Source: Lysobacterales bacterium
GTDB taxonomy: Bacteria > Pseudomonadota > Gammaproteobacteria > Nevskiales > Salinisphaeraceae
Length of the DNA: 60,238 bases
Reading direction: 5' to 3'
NCBI GenBank assembly: GCA_002715985.1
Contig: PBAO01000072.1
Coordinates: forward strand, 1 to 60,238
A program made the position numbers and the translations under genes. The notes beneath the pieces were generated by a model, which ran no database searches, had not been told where the DNA came from, and worked only from the letters and a program-made list of their open reading frames with translations. This document shows, one piece after another, positions 33,607-41,897 of the stretch. Each line of letters opens with the position of its first letter. Within the stretch, counting starts at the first letter, position 1.

Positions 33607-35139
33607 ATGCGACGTGCTCTTGGCGGCTCCTCCTGTCTTGTCGGTATGGCCGCGGCGGGCCTGCTGCTGGGCGCCTGCGCGCTCGGCCCGGATTATCAGG
33701 CGCCGCCGGCGCCCGAGGACACCGCCTATGCCGTGAACCCGGAGACTGCCGGCGATACGGGCGCGCCCGCGGCCAGCCACAGCCCGGCCATCGCCGCGCA
33801 GGCATTCGATACCGCAGCCCGGGTGCGTGCCGACTGGTATCGTGTGTTCGAGTCCGAGCGCCTGGACGCGCTCATCGAGCAGGCCGTTCAGAACAGCCCG
33901 ACGCTGGCCGCCGGCCAGGCCCGGATCCGAGCCGCGCGAGAGGTCGTCAAGCAGAACAAGGCCGCCCTGTATCCCCAGATCAGCGTCGGTGCGGGCTATG
34001 ACCGACGGCGGGTGACGGGCGCCCAGTTCGGTATCAACGATCCGCAGTTCACCAACGTCTTCAATTTCTATGAGGCGCAAGCCACGGCCAGCTATGATCT
34101 GGATCTGTTCGGCCGTACTCGGCGCCGGATCGAGGCCACCAGTGCGGCGCTCGACGAACAGCAGTATCAGGTGGCCAACACCTATGTGACGCTGATCAAC
34201 AACGTGGTGGCCACGGCCTTGGCCGAGGCCGGGCTGAACGCGGCGCTCCAGACCACCCGGGCCTTGATCGACAGCCAAGCAGACGCTCTGGATATCGTGG
34301 GCAAGCAGATCGCCTTCGGCGTGGCGATCGATGCCGATGCGACCCAGATCCGTACCCAGCTGGCGCGCACGCGGGCCTCGCTCGAGCCGTTGAAGAAACA
34401 GAAGACACTGGCCGTGAACCGTCTGGCCGTGCTGGTGGGCAGCACGCCGGGCCGGTTCGAGGACCCGGGCTTCACGCTCGACGAAATCGCTCTGCCGCGC
34501 GATCTGCCTGCCAGCCTGCCGAGCCAGCTGGTCAATCAGCGCCCGGACGTTCTGGCCGCCGCGGCCGCGGTGCACGCTGCCAGCGCCCGGATCGGGGTGG
34601 CCACGGCCAATCTGTTGCCCGATCTGCGGATCAGCGGCTCGTATACCCGCCAGGCGCTCACGCCGGCCAATCTGGGGAACCCCATCAACGCGCTCTATAC
34701 CCTGGGCGCCCAGCTGGCCGCGCCGATATTCACCGGTGGCCGTCTGCGGGCCCGGCGTCGCCAGGCCCGGGATCTGTACGTGGCCGCACTGGCCGATTAT
34801 CGCGCGACCACACTGGCGGCCTTTGGCGATGTGGCCAACGCCCTGCGCGCGCTGGAAGCCGATGCCCGCGCGCTGATCGCCCAACAGACCGCCGTGGACG
34901 CCGCCCGCGATAATCTGGATACCGTGCGGACCCAGATCCGGAACGGCGCGGCCGATTATGTCTCGCTCTATACCGCCCAGGCGCAGTACCAGACGGCTCA
35001 GCTGGATTTCACCCGGGCACGGGTGACGCGGTATCGCGATACCGCTGATCTGTTTCGCGCGCTGGGTGGCGGCTGGGCCAACGCCGACGGCCAGGCATTG
35101 CCGGCGGCGACAGGCATTCCGGCCGCGGCGCACGAATAA
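33607..35139 (+). CDS. NodT/OprM-family outer membrane efflux lipoprotein
   Basis: A 510-residue TolC-like outer membrane factor with a lipoprotein signal (lipobox LLGAC, Cys near 25). The mature sequence has two OEP repeats: after VRADWYRVFESERLDALIEQAVQNSPTLAAGQARIRAAR comes the first coiled-coil/beta region with YDLDLFGRTRRRIEA, and the duplicate half has LPSQLVNQRPDVLAAAAAVHAASARIGVATANLLPDLRISGSY. These proteins form trimeric exit ducts for tripartite pumps. No inner membrane pump is in the same operon; the nearest HlyD/MFS pair (36.3-39.3 kb) is on the opposite strand. Transcription starts at the palindrome-containing promoter upstream. Confidence 0.9.
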   Translation: MRRALGGSSCLVGMAAAGLLLGACALGPDYQAPPAPEDTAYAVNPETAGDTGAPAASHSPAIAAQAFDTAARVRADWYRVFESERLDALIEQAVQNSPTLAAGQARIRAAREVVKQNKAALYPQISVGAGYDRRRVTGAQFGINDPQFTNVFNFYEAQATASYDLDLFGRTRRRIEATSAALDEQQYQVANTYVTLINNVVATALAEAGLNAALQTTRALIDSQADALDIVGKQIAFGVAIDADATQIRTQLARTRASLEPLKKQKTLAVNRLAVLVGSTPGRFEDPGFTLDEIALPRDLPASLPSQLVNQRPDVLAAAAAVHAASARIGVATANLLPDLRISGSYTRQALTPANLGNPINALYTLGAQLAAPIFTGGRLRARRRQARDLYVAALADYRATTLAAFGDVANALRALEADARALIAQQTAVDAARDNLDTVRTQIRNGAADYVSLYTAQAQYQTAQLDFTRARVTRYRDTADLFRALGGGWANADGQALPAATGIPAAAHE

Positions 35140-35175
35140 TCGCCAGGATGGCCGCGGGCCGGCTGCTGCGACCGA

Positions 35176-35934
35176 TTACGGGACGATCTTCTTCCCGGCC
35201 CAGTCGAAAAGCTGGCCGGTGTCTTCCGGCGTCAGCTGAGCCACGACCCCCAGCAGGTGCTTGGCGGCCTGGATCGGCGTCTGGAGCTGTTTTTCCGGCA
35301 CGCGCTTCTGAAACGGCTCGGACAGATCGGTATCGACCGTGCCGGGATGCAGGCCCACGCAGATCAAGCGCCTGGATTTGCGTGCCAGCTCGATCGCGGC
35401 CGTGCGGGTCAGCTGGTTCTGGGCGGCCTTGGAGGCGCGATAGCCATACCAGCCGCCGTAGCCGTTATCCGATATCGAGCCCACCCGCGCGCTGATCGAG
35501 GCCAGCACGGCGCGATCGCCGTGGGTCATCAGATCCGAGAAATGCTTGATCATCAGCGCCGGGCCCGTGGCGTTGACAGCAAAGCTGGCCGCGAAATGCT
35601 CGGGCTGGATATCGGCCAGGCGTTTTTCCGGCCACTGGCCGCTGGCCTCGTCGTGGAGCAGTCCGGCACAGTTGATCAACAGATCGAGGCGCGGGTGACG
35701 CTCGCCGATGTCTTGTCGTGCCTGCTCGATGCTGGCCTCGTCAGTGATGTCGAGGGCAACGATTGCCAGACGATCCTCGCCGGCCCTGGCCTGTAATGCC
35801 TTGAGTTCGTCGGCGTTTTCCGGGTGTCGCGTGGTGGCGCTCACCCGGGTGGCGGCATCCTCAAGCAGCTGAGTGACCAGCGCCAGCCCCAGGCCGCGCG
35901 CACCGCCTTGTATCAATATATGTTTGCTTGCCAT
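35176..35934 (-). CDS. short-chain dehydrogenase/reductase (SDR), CsgA-like
   Basis: A 252-residue SDR with the cofactor motif IQGGARGLGLALV (residues 8-20), the structural NCAG motif at about 88, and the catalytic Ser...Tyr-x-x-x-Lys in YGYRASKAA. The sequence most resembles the C-factor/CsgA-like group of bacterial SDRs, annotated as NAD(P)-dependent oxidoreductases of unknown substrate. The C-terminus contains DTGQLFDWAGKKIVP, typical of that group. It converges on the outer membrane channel gene with 36 bp between stops. Confidence 0.87.
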   Translation of the reverse strand: MASKHILIQGGARGLGLALVTQLLEDAATRVSATTRHPENADELKALQARAGEDRLAIVALDITDEASIEQARQDIGERHPRLDLLINCAGLLHDEASGQWPEKRLADIQPEHFAASFAVNATGPALMIKHFSDLMTHGDRAVLASISARVGSISDNGYGGWYGYRASKAAQNQLTRTAAIELARKSRRLICVGLHPGTVDTDLSEPFQKRVPEKQLQTPIQAAKHLLGVVAQLTPEDTGQLFDWAGKKIVP

Positions 35935-36018
35935 AACGAATCGATCCCGAAAGCAGGACAGCAGGGTGTGACCAGCCTACGACACGGCCCGCTGCGCGGA
36001 TGTCGCTCGCCGGGGGCG

Positions 36019-36312
36019 TCAACCCATCAGCCAGCTGAGCAGGGCGACGCCAAGTACGGTGAAGATCAGCCCGGAGATCAGGCGTACCGCCAACAATCGC
36101 CGCAGCCCGGCAACGAGCACCAGCAGGCCGATGATGAGTATCACCAGGCTGGCCGTGGAATCGCCAATCCCCAGCGTATCCCGCAGCCCGGTATAGAAGC
36201 CGCCAACCGCCTCGGACAGGTGCGTGAGCACCCAGGCCAGGCCGTCGACCACGGTACGGATCAGTTGGCCCAGCTGCTCACCGGCCCAGTGAAAGAGAGA
36301 CTCGTTTGCCAT
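36019..36312 (-). CDS. small membrane protein, 97 aa, unknown
   Basis: No named family is recognised. The sequence begins with an amphipathic region (FHWAGEQLGQLIRTVVDGLAWVLTHLSEAVGG) and ends with two strong hydrophobic helices, LVILIIGLLVLVAGL and ISGLIFTVLGVALLSWLMG, separated by a basic turn (RRLLAVR). It is thus probably an inner membrane protein. It lies between the SDR and the HlyD gene on the same strand, 26 bp after the HlyD stop, so it may be the last gene of the efflux operon. Confidence 0.65.
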   Translation of the reverse strand: MANESLFHWAGEQLGQLIRTVVDGLAWVLTHLSEAVGGFYTGLRDTLGIGDSTASLVILIIGLLVLVAGLRRLLAVRLISGLIFTVLGVALLSWLMG

Positions 36313-36338
36313 GACGTCGCTGTTTTGCGAAGAGGGCG

Positions 36339-37658
36339 TCAGTCTAGCGAATCCGGTGCGCGGGCGATCGGCGCGGCAGGAGCCAGCCGGAGATCGGTCT
36401 GTAGCGACGTGCGCTTGGCGAGAAGCTCGTTTGCCGTATCGCTCGACGCACGGGCCTGATTATTCGGCCCGGCACCGGATGACGGCGCGGGCCCGGGCAC
36501 TTCATCGGCGCGGGTACGAATCGGGGCCTGTTGCTGGCGGGCCTCGGTCGTGCCGTTGCCGGTGATATCGATATCGACCTCGACCATCATGCCGGGCGAG
36601 ACCTGTGTCCTGGGCCCGTGGTCGATGGCAATACGTACCGGAATCCGCTGGGTGATCTTGGTGAAATTGCCCGATGGATTGGGGTCGGGCAGCAGGGCGA
36701 ACTGGTTGGTGGCCGCGCCGCCGATGACCTGGATATGGCCGGTATAGGTTGTATCCGGGTGGGCATCGACCGTGATGTGCACCGGCTGGCCGACCGCCAG
36801 ATCGCCCACCGCGGTTTCCTTGATATTGGCCTCGACCCAGACATCGCGCGGGTCGTGCATCATCAGGATCGGCTGGCCGGCCGAGATATATTCGGCGGCC
36901 TCGATGAAGGTCTTGTCGACGACGCCGCGGATCGGGCTTGTCACGGTCAGGTCATCGATCATGTTCTGTTGATGCGCGAGTCTGGCACGAGCGATCTCGA
37001 GCTGTGATTTCAGCACGTCGGGGTTGGTGACCTGGCCAGCCGGCAACAGGCCGGTTCTGGCGTTGGCGATGGCCACCCGATCCTGTTTCACCTGGCTCTG
37101 GGCCCGCTGGTAATCGGCCTGGGCAGATTGATAATCATAGCGATAGATATCGCGCTGTTTCTCCGTGCCGCCCTTGGCCTCGTACAGATTCTGGGCCCGC
37201 ACATAGTTGTTGTGGGCTTTTTCCATGCGCGCCCGGGCCGCCGCCATGGCCGATTTGTCTGCAGCCAGCCGTGCCCGGGCCGAATCCACACCACCGCCGA
37301 TCTGCTGGCGTGCCAGTTCGAGCTGGGTCTGGATATCGTCGATCCGGGCCTTGAGCTCGTTCAGGCGCAGCGTATCGGGGCGGCTGTAGAGCTGGGCGAT
37401 GGTGTCGTTCTCGGCGAGTCGGTCGCCCTCGATGAGGTCGAAGCCGGTGACCCGGCCGTCCAGGCGCGAGGACACGGTGATCACGTGCGACTCGATCTGG
37501 GCATCGTTTTCCGAGACGTGGGTCAGGCGATGATGCAGCCAGAACGCAAGCCATACGATCACGAGTATCGCGACCACGACGATCGCCACGCGCTTGAGCC
37601 ATCGGCGCATCGGAGACACGGTCTTCGGCTCGGCGGATTCGGGTTGGGTAGCAGTCAT
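36339..37658 (-). CDS. HlyD/EmrA-family membrane fusion protein
   Basis: A 439-residue periplasmic adaptor. A basic N-terminus and one membrane anchor (residues 25-47) are followed by the lipoyl-like half motif (ESHVITVSSRLDGRVTGFDLIEGDRLAENDTIAQL), a long alpha-helical hairpin (residues 95-240, rich in Ala/Arg/Glu/Gln heptads), then the second lipoyl half and a beta-barrel domain (ILMMHDPRDVWVEANIKETAVGDLAVGQPV). A disordered tail ends the protein. EmrA-type adaptors link an MFS pump to a TolC-type channel. The MFS gene lies just upstream (11 bp), so the pair is one operon. Confidence 0.88.
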   Translation of the reverse strand: MTATQPESAEPKTVSPMRRWLKRVAIVVVAILVIVWLAFWLHHRLTHVSENDAQIESHVITVSSRLDGRVTGFDLIEGDRLAENDTIAQLYSRPDTLRLNELKARIDDIQTQLELARQQIGGGVDSARARLAADKSAMAAARARMEKAHNNYVRAQNLYEAKGGTEKQRDIYRYDYQSAQADYQRAQSQVKQDRVAIANARTGLLPAGQVTNPDVLKSQLEIARARLAHQQNMIDDLTVTSPIRGVVDKTFIEAAEYISAGQPILMMHDPRDVWVEANIKETAVGDLAVGQPVHITVDAHPDTTYTGHIQVIGGAATNQFALLPDPNPSGNFTKITQRIPVRIAIDHGPRTQVSPGMMVEVDIDITGNGTTEARQQQAPIRTRADEVPGPAPSSGAGPNNQARASSDTANELLAKRTSLQTDLRLAPAAPIARAPDSLD

Positions 37659-37669
37659 AAGAAATAGCG

Positions 37670-39265
37670 TCAGGTGCCGTGGGGCTGCGCAGCACGTTCT
37701 GTGCGCGCCTGTCGCTCACGCGCCAGGCCCCAACGAGACAGCAGGTAGGACGGAATCGCCACGATGGCCAGGCCTACGGCGACGACCAGAAAGCCGTCCT
37801 GATAGGCATAGATCGTGGCCCAGGTCGCATCCACGCGAGACAGAAGCACCTGCCCCGCGGCTTGTTGATACACCTCGGAGGTGCCCGTGCGCGCCGCGAT
37901 CTCGCCATATTGGCGCATCGCCTCCATCGCGATCGGGTTACCCGGCGTGAGCCCTTGATGGGTCAGTTGCGCGCTATGCAGGGCCGTACGGCGATCGAGC
38001 AGCGCCACGAGCAGCACCGTGCCGAAGGCACCGCCCAGCTGTAGCGCGAAATTGATCGCCCCCGAGCCATAGCCGATCAGCCGCGGCGGCAGAGCCGCGA
38101 TCGAGCGCGAGAGTGTGGGCGGCGGCACGGCCGCGATCGCGGTGGCCACCAGCGACATCGAGACCGTCAACGAGAAGAACGAGGTGTTCCAGTCGGCCTG
38201 GGCAAAGCGCCAGGTGGCATAGGCGGCGACCAGCAGCGCCGGCACCGAGATCCAGTGCGGGGGCAGCGTGTCGTTGAGCCGGCCGACCAGGGGCACCAGC
38301 ACGGCCAGCACCAGGGTGGACGGCGTGAACAGAATGCCCGACGTGACCGGGCTGTAGTCCAGGATCGAGTCCATGAACTGGGGCAACAGATACATCACCC
38401 CGTAGAACGCGCCGCCGAACATAAACAATACGATCGAGCCGGCCAGAAACTCGCCGGTCTTGAAGATATCCAGATCCAGAATGGGGCGTTCCTGGCGCGG
38501 CTCCCACCAGATGAAGAACACCGTGCCGATCAGCGCGATGGCCTCGAGCCAGAGCACGCTGGCACTGCCCCAGGTCCAGCGCTGGCCGTTGGCCAGGGCG
38601 GCCAGCAGCGCGAATATGGCCACGAACAGCACGCCAGCGCCGATCCAGTCGAGCTTGGGCCTGGGCCCGGTTGCCTCGCGGTCGGGCAGAAAGACCAGGC
38701 CCATGAGAATGGCCACCACGCAGATCGGCAGCACGATGAAAAACACATAGCGCCAGTTGAAGTCGTGCACCAGAAAACCGCCGATCACGCTGGCCAGCGT
38801 CAACGGCAGGCCCAGGCTCATGGCATAGATCGCCGTGGCCAGCCCGCGCTTGTGCGGGGGATAGACCATGAACAGGGCCTCGAGCGCGACCGGGCGGATC
38901 ACGCCGGTCATCGCCCCCTGAATCACGCGGGCAGCGATCACCATGCCCATGCTCTCGGACCAGCCGCCCAGCAGGGAGGCCGCGATGAACACCAGGAGCA
39001 AGCCCACATACGTCTTGCGCTGGCCGAAGGCGCTCATCAGCCACGGCGAGACCAACAGGGTGACCGTGGTGGCGGCCAGAAATCCGGTCGACAGCCACTG
39101 TACCTGCGACGCGCTCATGCCGAAGGCCCCTTTGATGTAAGGGGTCGCGACGTTGACGATCGTGATCGACATGCCGAGTGCCACCAGGCCCAGCAACACC
39201 GTGATCGTGACGTAGAGACGGTATCTCGGGCCGTAGCGCTCGAACATGGCCTCTACCTGGGTCAT
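37670..39265 (-). CDS. EmrB-type DHA2 MFS multidrug transporter
   Basis: A 531-residue 14-helix MFS transporter of the EmrB/QacA class. The helix-1 motif (MSITIVNVATPYIKGAFG), motif A-like SAFGQRKTYVGLLL and the proline/glycine-rich helix 5 pattern are seen. It exports hydrophobic compounds by proton antiport through the linked HlyD partner and an outer membrane channel. The start ATG at 39263-39265 has CGGAG six bases upstream. The promoter lies in the AT-rich stretch 39266-39345, where TAATA-TG-TATTA forms a short inverted repeat. No MarR gene is adjacent; the nearest regulator, on the same strand upstream, is the Lrp-family gene. Confidence 0.9.
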   Translation of the reverse strand: MTQVEAMFERYGPRYRLYVTITVLLGLVALGMSITIVNVATPYIKGAFGMSASQVQWLSTGFLAATTVTLLVSPWLMSAFGQRKTYVGLLLVFIAASLLGGWSESMGMVIAARVIQGAMTGVIRPVALEALFMVYPPHKRGLATAIYAMSLGLPLTLASVIGGFLVHDFNWRYVFFIVLPICVVAILMGLVFLPDREATGPRPKLDWIGAGVLFVAIFALLAALANGQRWTWGSASVLWLEAIALIGTVFFIWWEPRQERPILDLDIFKTGEFLAGSIVLFMFGGAFYGVMYLLPQFMDSILDYSPVTSGILFTPSTLVLAVLVPLVGRLNDTLPPHWISVPALLVAAYATWRFAQADWNTSFFSLTVSMSLVATAIAAVPPPTLSRSIAALPPRLIGYGSGAINFALQLGGAFGTVLLVALLDRRTALHSAQLTHQGLTPGNPIAMEAMRQYGEIAARTGTSEVYQQAAGQVLLSRVDATWATIYAYQDGFLVVAVGLAIVAIPSYLLSRWGLARERQARTERAAQPHGT

Positions 39266-39385
39266 GAGGCTCCGGGCGGGATACGGTCGGACGGCTATTA
39301 ATATGTATTATGCACTAAAAACAGCACACGCACGTGTCACTCGTCCGGAGACAGGCGGCCGGGCGATGTCCAGCCGCTGCGGCAC

Positions 39386-39871
39386 TCACCGCGGCGGCAG
39401 GCCCCGCGCAGGCATGACACGGCGTAGAACGAAGCTGGTATGCACGCCGGATACACCGGGAATACGCGTGATGTGCTGAAGCAGAATACGCTGGTAGTCG
39501 TCCATGTCGGCGACCCAGATCCGCAGCTGATAGTCGGCCTCCTGGCCGGTGATGAGCAGGCACTCCACCACCTCGGGCAACTCCGCCACGCGGGTCTCGA
39601 AGGCCTCGAAGCGCTCGGGGGTGTGCTGGTCCATCGAGATATGCAGCACCACGTTGAGCCCATAGCCCAGCCGGCGCGGATCCACCTCGGCGCGATAGCC
39701 GGTGATGAAGCCGGCCGCCTCCAGCGCGCGCACGCGACGCAGGCAGGGTGAGGGCGAGAGATTGACCCGCTCGGCCAGCGCCTGATTGCTGATACGGCCC
39801 TCCGCCTGGAGGGTCTGCAGGATCTGGCGGTCGAAGCGATCGAGATTATCGTCGCTGCGTGATTCGGCCAT
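39386..39871 (-). CDS. Lrp/AsnC-family transcriptional regulator
   Basis: A 161-residue regulator with an N-terminal helix-turn-helix (DRQILQTLQAEGRISNQALAERVNLSPSPCLRRVRALEAAGFI, near residues 13-55) and a C-terminal RAM ligand-binding domain (VVECLLITGQEADYQLRIWV and the later LQHITRIPGVSGVHTSFVL). Lrp/AsnC proteins bind amino acids or related compounds and form octamers. The start chosen is 39871, after an AT-rich operator-like region; the frame is open a further 27 codons but reads as non-coding. It is divergent from leuA and lies between an EmrB-type pump and leucine synthesis, so either could be a target. Confidence 0.87.
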   Translation of the reverse strand: MAESRSDDNLDRFDRQILQTLQAEGRISNQALAERVNLSPSPCLRRVRALEAAGFITGYRAEVDPRRLGYGLNVVLHISMDQHTPERFEAFETRVAELPEVVECLLITGQEADYQLRIWVADMDDYQRILLQHITRIPGVSGVHTSFVLRRVMPARGLPPR

Positions 39872-39884
39872 AGCTTGATATTTA

Positions 39885-39913
39885 ATTGCGCGATTGGCCG
39901 ATATTAGCGCAAT
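39885..39913. promoter_or_regulatory. Lrp-type operator candidate upstream of the regulator
   Basis: ATTGCGC (39885-39891) and GCGCAAT (39907-39913) are perfect inverted arms with centres 22 bp apart, about two helical turns, in an AT-rich stretch just before the Lrp-family start codon. This fits autoregulation by an AsnC/Lrp protein. Binding has not been shown. Confidence 0.5.
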
Positions 39914-39974
39914 AAAAATCCGATAAGAACACCAGAAGTCACAATATCGCAACGTTCTGTCGAGCGTGCCGGCG

Positions 39975-40005
39975 TATCATGGCCGTATCCGGTCGCGCAC
40001 GACCG
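39975..40005 (+). promoter_or_regulatory. leuA leader: -10-like box and hairpin
   Basis: TATCAT (39975-39980) could serve as a -10 element for leuA but no good -35 is present 15-18 bp upstream. At 39990-40005, CGGTCG-CGCA-CGACCG is a perfect 6-bp stem with a 4-base loop in the expected 5' leader, 26 bp before the start codon. No leucine-rich leader peptide was seen. Confidence 0.35.
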
Positions 40006-40031
40006 AGACCGATTGCATCACGGAGCACGAC

Positions 40032-41726
40032 ATGTCCCGATTCGACCATCGCAAGTATTCGCCGGCGCCCAAGGTCACGGGGTTCACCCGCACCTGGCCC
40101 GATCAGGAGATCACCCGCGCGCCCATCTGGGTCAGCGAGGACCTGCGCGATGGCAACCAGGCCCTGCTCGAGCCCATGACGGTCGAGCAGAAGCAGAAGC
40201 TGTTCAAGCTGCTGGTGGATATCGGCGTGAAGGAGATCATGGTCGGCTTCCCTTCGGCCAGCCAGCCGGATTACGACTTCGTGCGCTGGCTGATCGATGA
40301 GAACCAGATCCCGGACGACGTGACCATCGCAGCACTCACCCAGTGTCGCGATCACCTGATCGACAAGACCTTTGCCTCGCTGGAAGGTGTCGACAAGGCC
40401 ATCATCCATCTCTACAACTCCACCTCCACGGTACAGCGCGAGCGTGTATTCGAGATGAGCCAGGACGGCATCATCGATATCGCCGTGGGCGGCGCCAGGC
40501 GGGTCAAGGAAAACGCCCAAGCCCGCCCGGGCGTGGATTGGCGTCTGGAATACTCGCCGGAGAGCTTCTCCACCACCGAGATGGATTTCGCGGTACGGAT
40601 CTGCGAAGCCGTGATGGATGTATGGGAGCCCACGCCGGCCGATCGCATCATCTTCAACCTGCCCAATACCGTCGAGCAGGTCGGCCCGCATTATCACGCC
40701 GACCAGATCGAGTATTTCTGTCAGAACGTGAAGAACCGTGATTCGGTGATCGTGTCGGTGCATACGCATAACGACCGCGGCGGGGCGGTGGCCGCGGCCG
40801 AGCTGGCCATGCTGGCCGGTGCCGAGCGCGTCGAAGGCACGCTGCTGGGCAACGGCGAGCGCACCGGCAATATGGATCTGGTCGTGCTGGCCATGAATCT
40901 GTATTCGATGGGCGTGGATCCCGAACTGGATCTGTCCGATCCCGACGAGATCGTGCGGGTGGTCCACGAATGCACCGGCATTGCCCTGCATCCGCGCCAT
41001 CCGTGGGTGGGCGAGCTGGTCTACACGGCCTTTTCCGGCAGCCACCAGGACGCCATCCGCAAGTCGCTGCGCAAGCAGAAGGACGACGAGCCGTGGCAGG
41101 TGGCCTATCTGGCCATCGACCCGCGTGATATCGGTCGCGATTATCAGGCCGTCATCCGGGTGAACAGCCAGTCCGGCAAGGGCGGCATGGCCTTCCTGCT
41201 GGAGCGTGATTACGGCATCAACCTGCCGCGATGGATGATGCTGGCGCTGGCCCCGCACGTACAGGCAGCCAGTGAGAAGATCACCGGTGAGCTGGGCTCG
41301 CCCGAGATCCGGGAGCTGTTGTTCACCCATTTCGATCGCCAGACGCCGATCTCGTTGATCGACTACAGCGTGCGCCGGGCCGGGGAAGGCCAGAAGATAT
41401 CGGTGACCGTGGCCGAGGGGGATCAGCAGTTCACACTGGAAGGCCAGGGCAACGGTCCGCTGTCGGCCTTTGTCGCATCCTGGAACGCCCGCACCGGCGA
41501 CGATCTGATGATCGCTGACTATGCCGAGCAGGCCGTCTCGGCCGGCTCGGATGCCGATGCCATCGCCTTTGTGCAGATCAAATCCGGCACCGTGCGTATC
41601 CCGGCCGTCGCCGAGGATGCCGATACGCTGTCGGCCTCGATCAAGGCCATCATCAGTGCGATCAATCTCTCGCGTGAAACCGACGATACCGGCCAGCGCG
41701 GCGGCCTGACGGCCCTGGCGAGCTGA
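40032..41726 (+). CDS. leuA: 2-isopropylmalate synthase (long LeuA2 type)
   Basis: A 564-residue 2-isopropylmalate synthase of the long class that begins leucine synthesis by condensing acetyl-CoA with 2-oxoisovalerate. The N-terminal TIM barrel has the metal/substrate motif WVSEDLRDGNQALLEPM near residue 36 and the HTHNDRGGAVAAAELAMLAGAERVEGTLLGNGERTGN region, with the conserved His residues. The C-terminal part (from about residue 440) forms the leucine-binding allosteric domain. The start at 40032 has CGGAG at ideal distance. It is divergent from the Lrp-family regulator, the usual arrangement for leucine-related control. Confidence 0.93.
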   Translation: MSRFDHRKYSPAPKVTGFTRTWPDQEITRAPIWVSEDLRDGNQALLEPMTVEQKQKLFKLLVDIGVKEIMVGFPSASQPDYDFVRWLIDENQIPDDVTIAALTQCRDHLIDKTFASLEGVDKAIIHLYNSTSTVQRERVFEMSQDGIIDIAVGGARRVKENAQARPGVDWRLEYSPESFSTTEMDFAVRICEAVMDVWEPTPADRIIFNLPNTVEQVGPHYHADQIEYFCQNVKNRDSVIVSVHTHNDRGGAVAAAELAMLAGAERVEGTLLGNGERTGNMDLVVLAMNLYSMGVDPELDLSDPDEIVRVVHECTGIALHPRHPWVGELVYTAFSGSHQDAIRKSLRKQKDDEPWQVAYLAIDPRDIGRDYQAVIRVNSQSGKGGMAFLLERDYGINLPRWMMLALAPHVQAASEKITGELGSPEIRELLFTHFDRQTPISLIDYSVRRAGEGQKISVTVAEGDQQFTLEGQGNGPLSAFVASWNARTGDDLMIADYAEQAVSAGSDADAIAFVQIKSGTVRIPAVAEDADTLSASIKAIISAINLSRETDDTGQRGGLTALAS

Positions 41727-41897
41727 TCGCCGATACGGATAGAAGACGGTTCGCCGGTGACATCGATCCGGCCGAGCGTTGGATCGGCCGTCGCGGGTGG
41801 CGGCCGCTCCGGCAGGGATCGGGCCCGATGAGGGGAGCTTGCCCAGTCGGTGTCATCTGCGGATAGCCGTGCGTCTTCGTCGCTGGCATGCCGGCGA

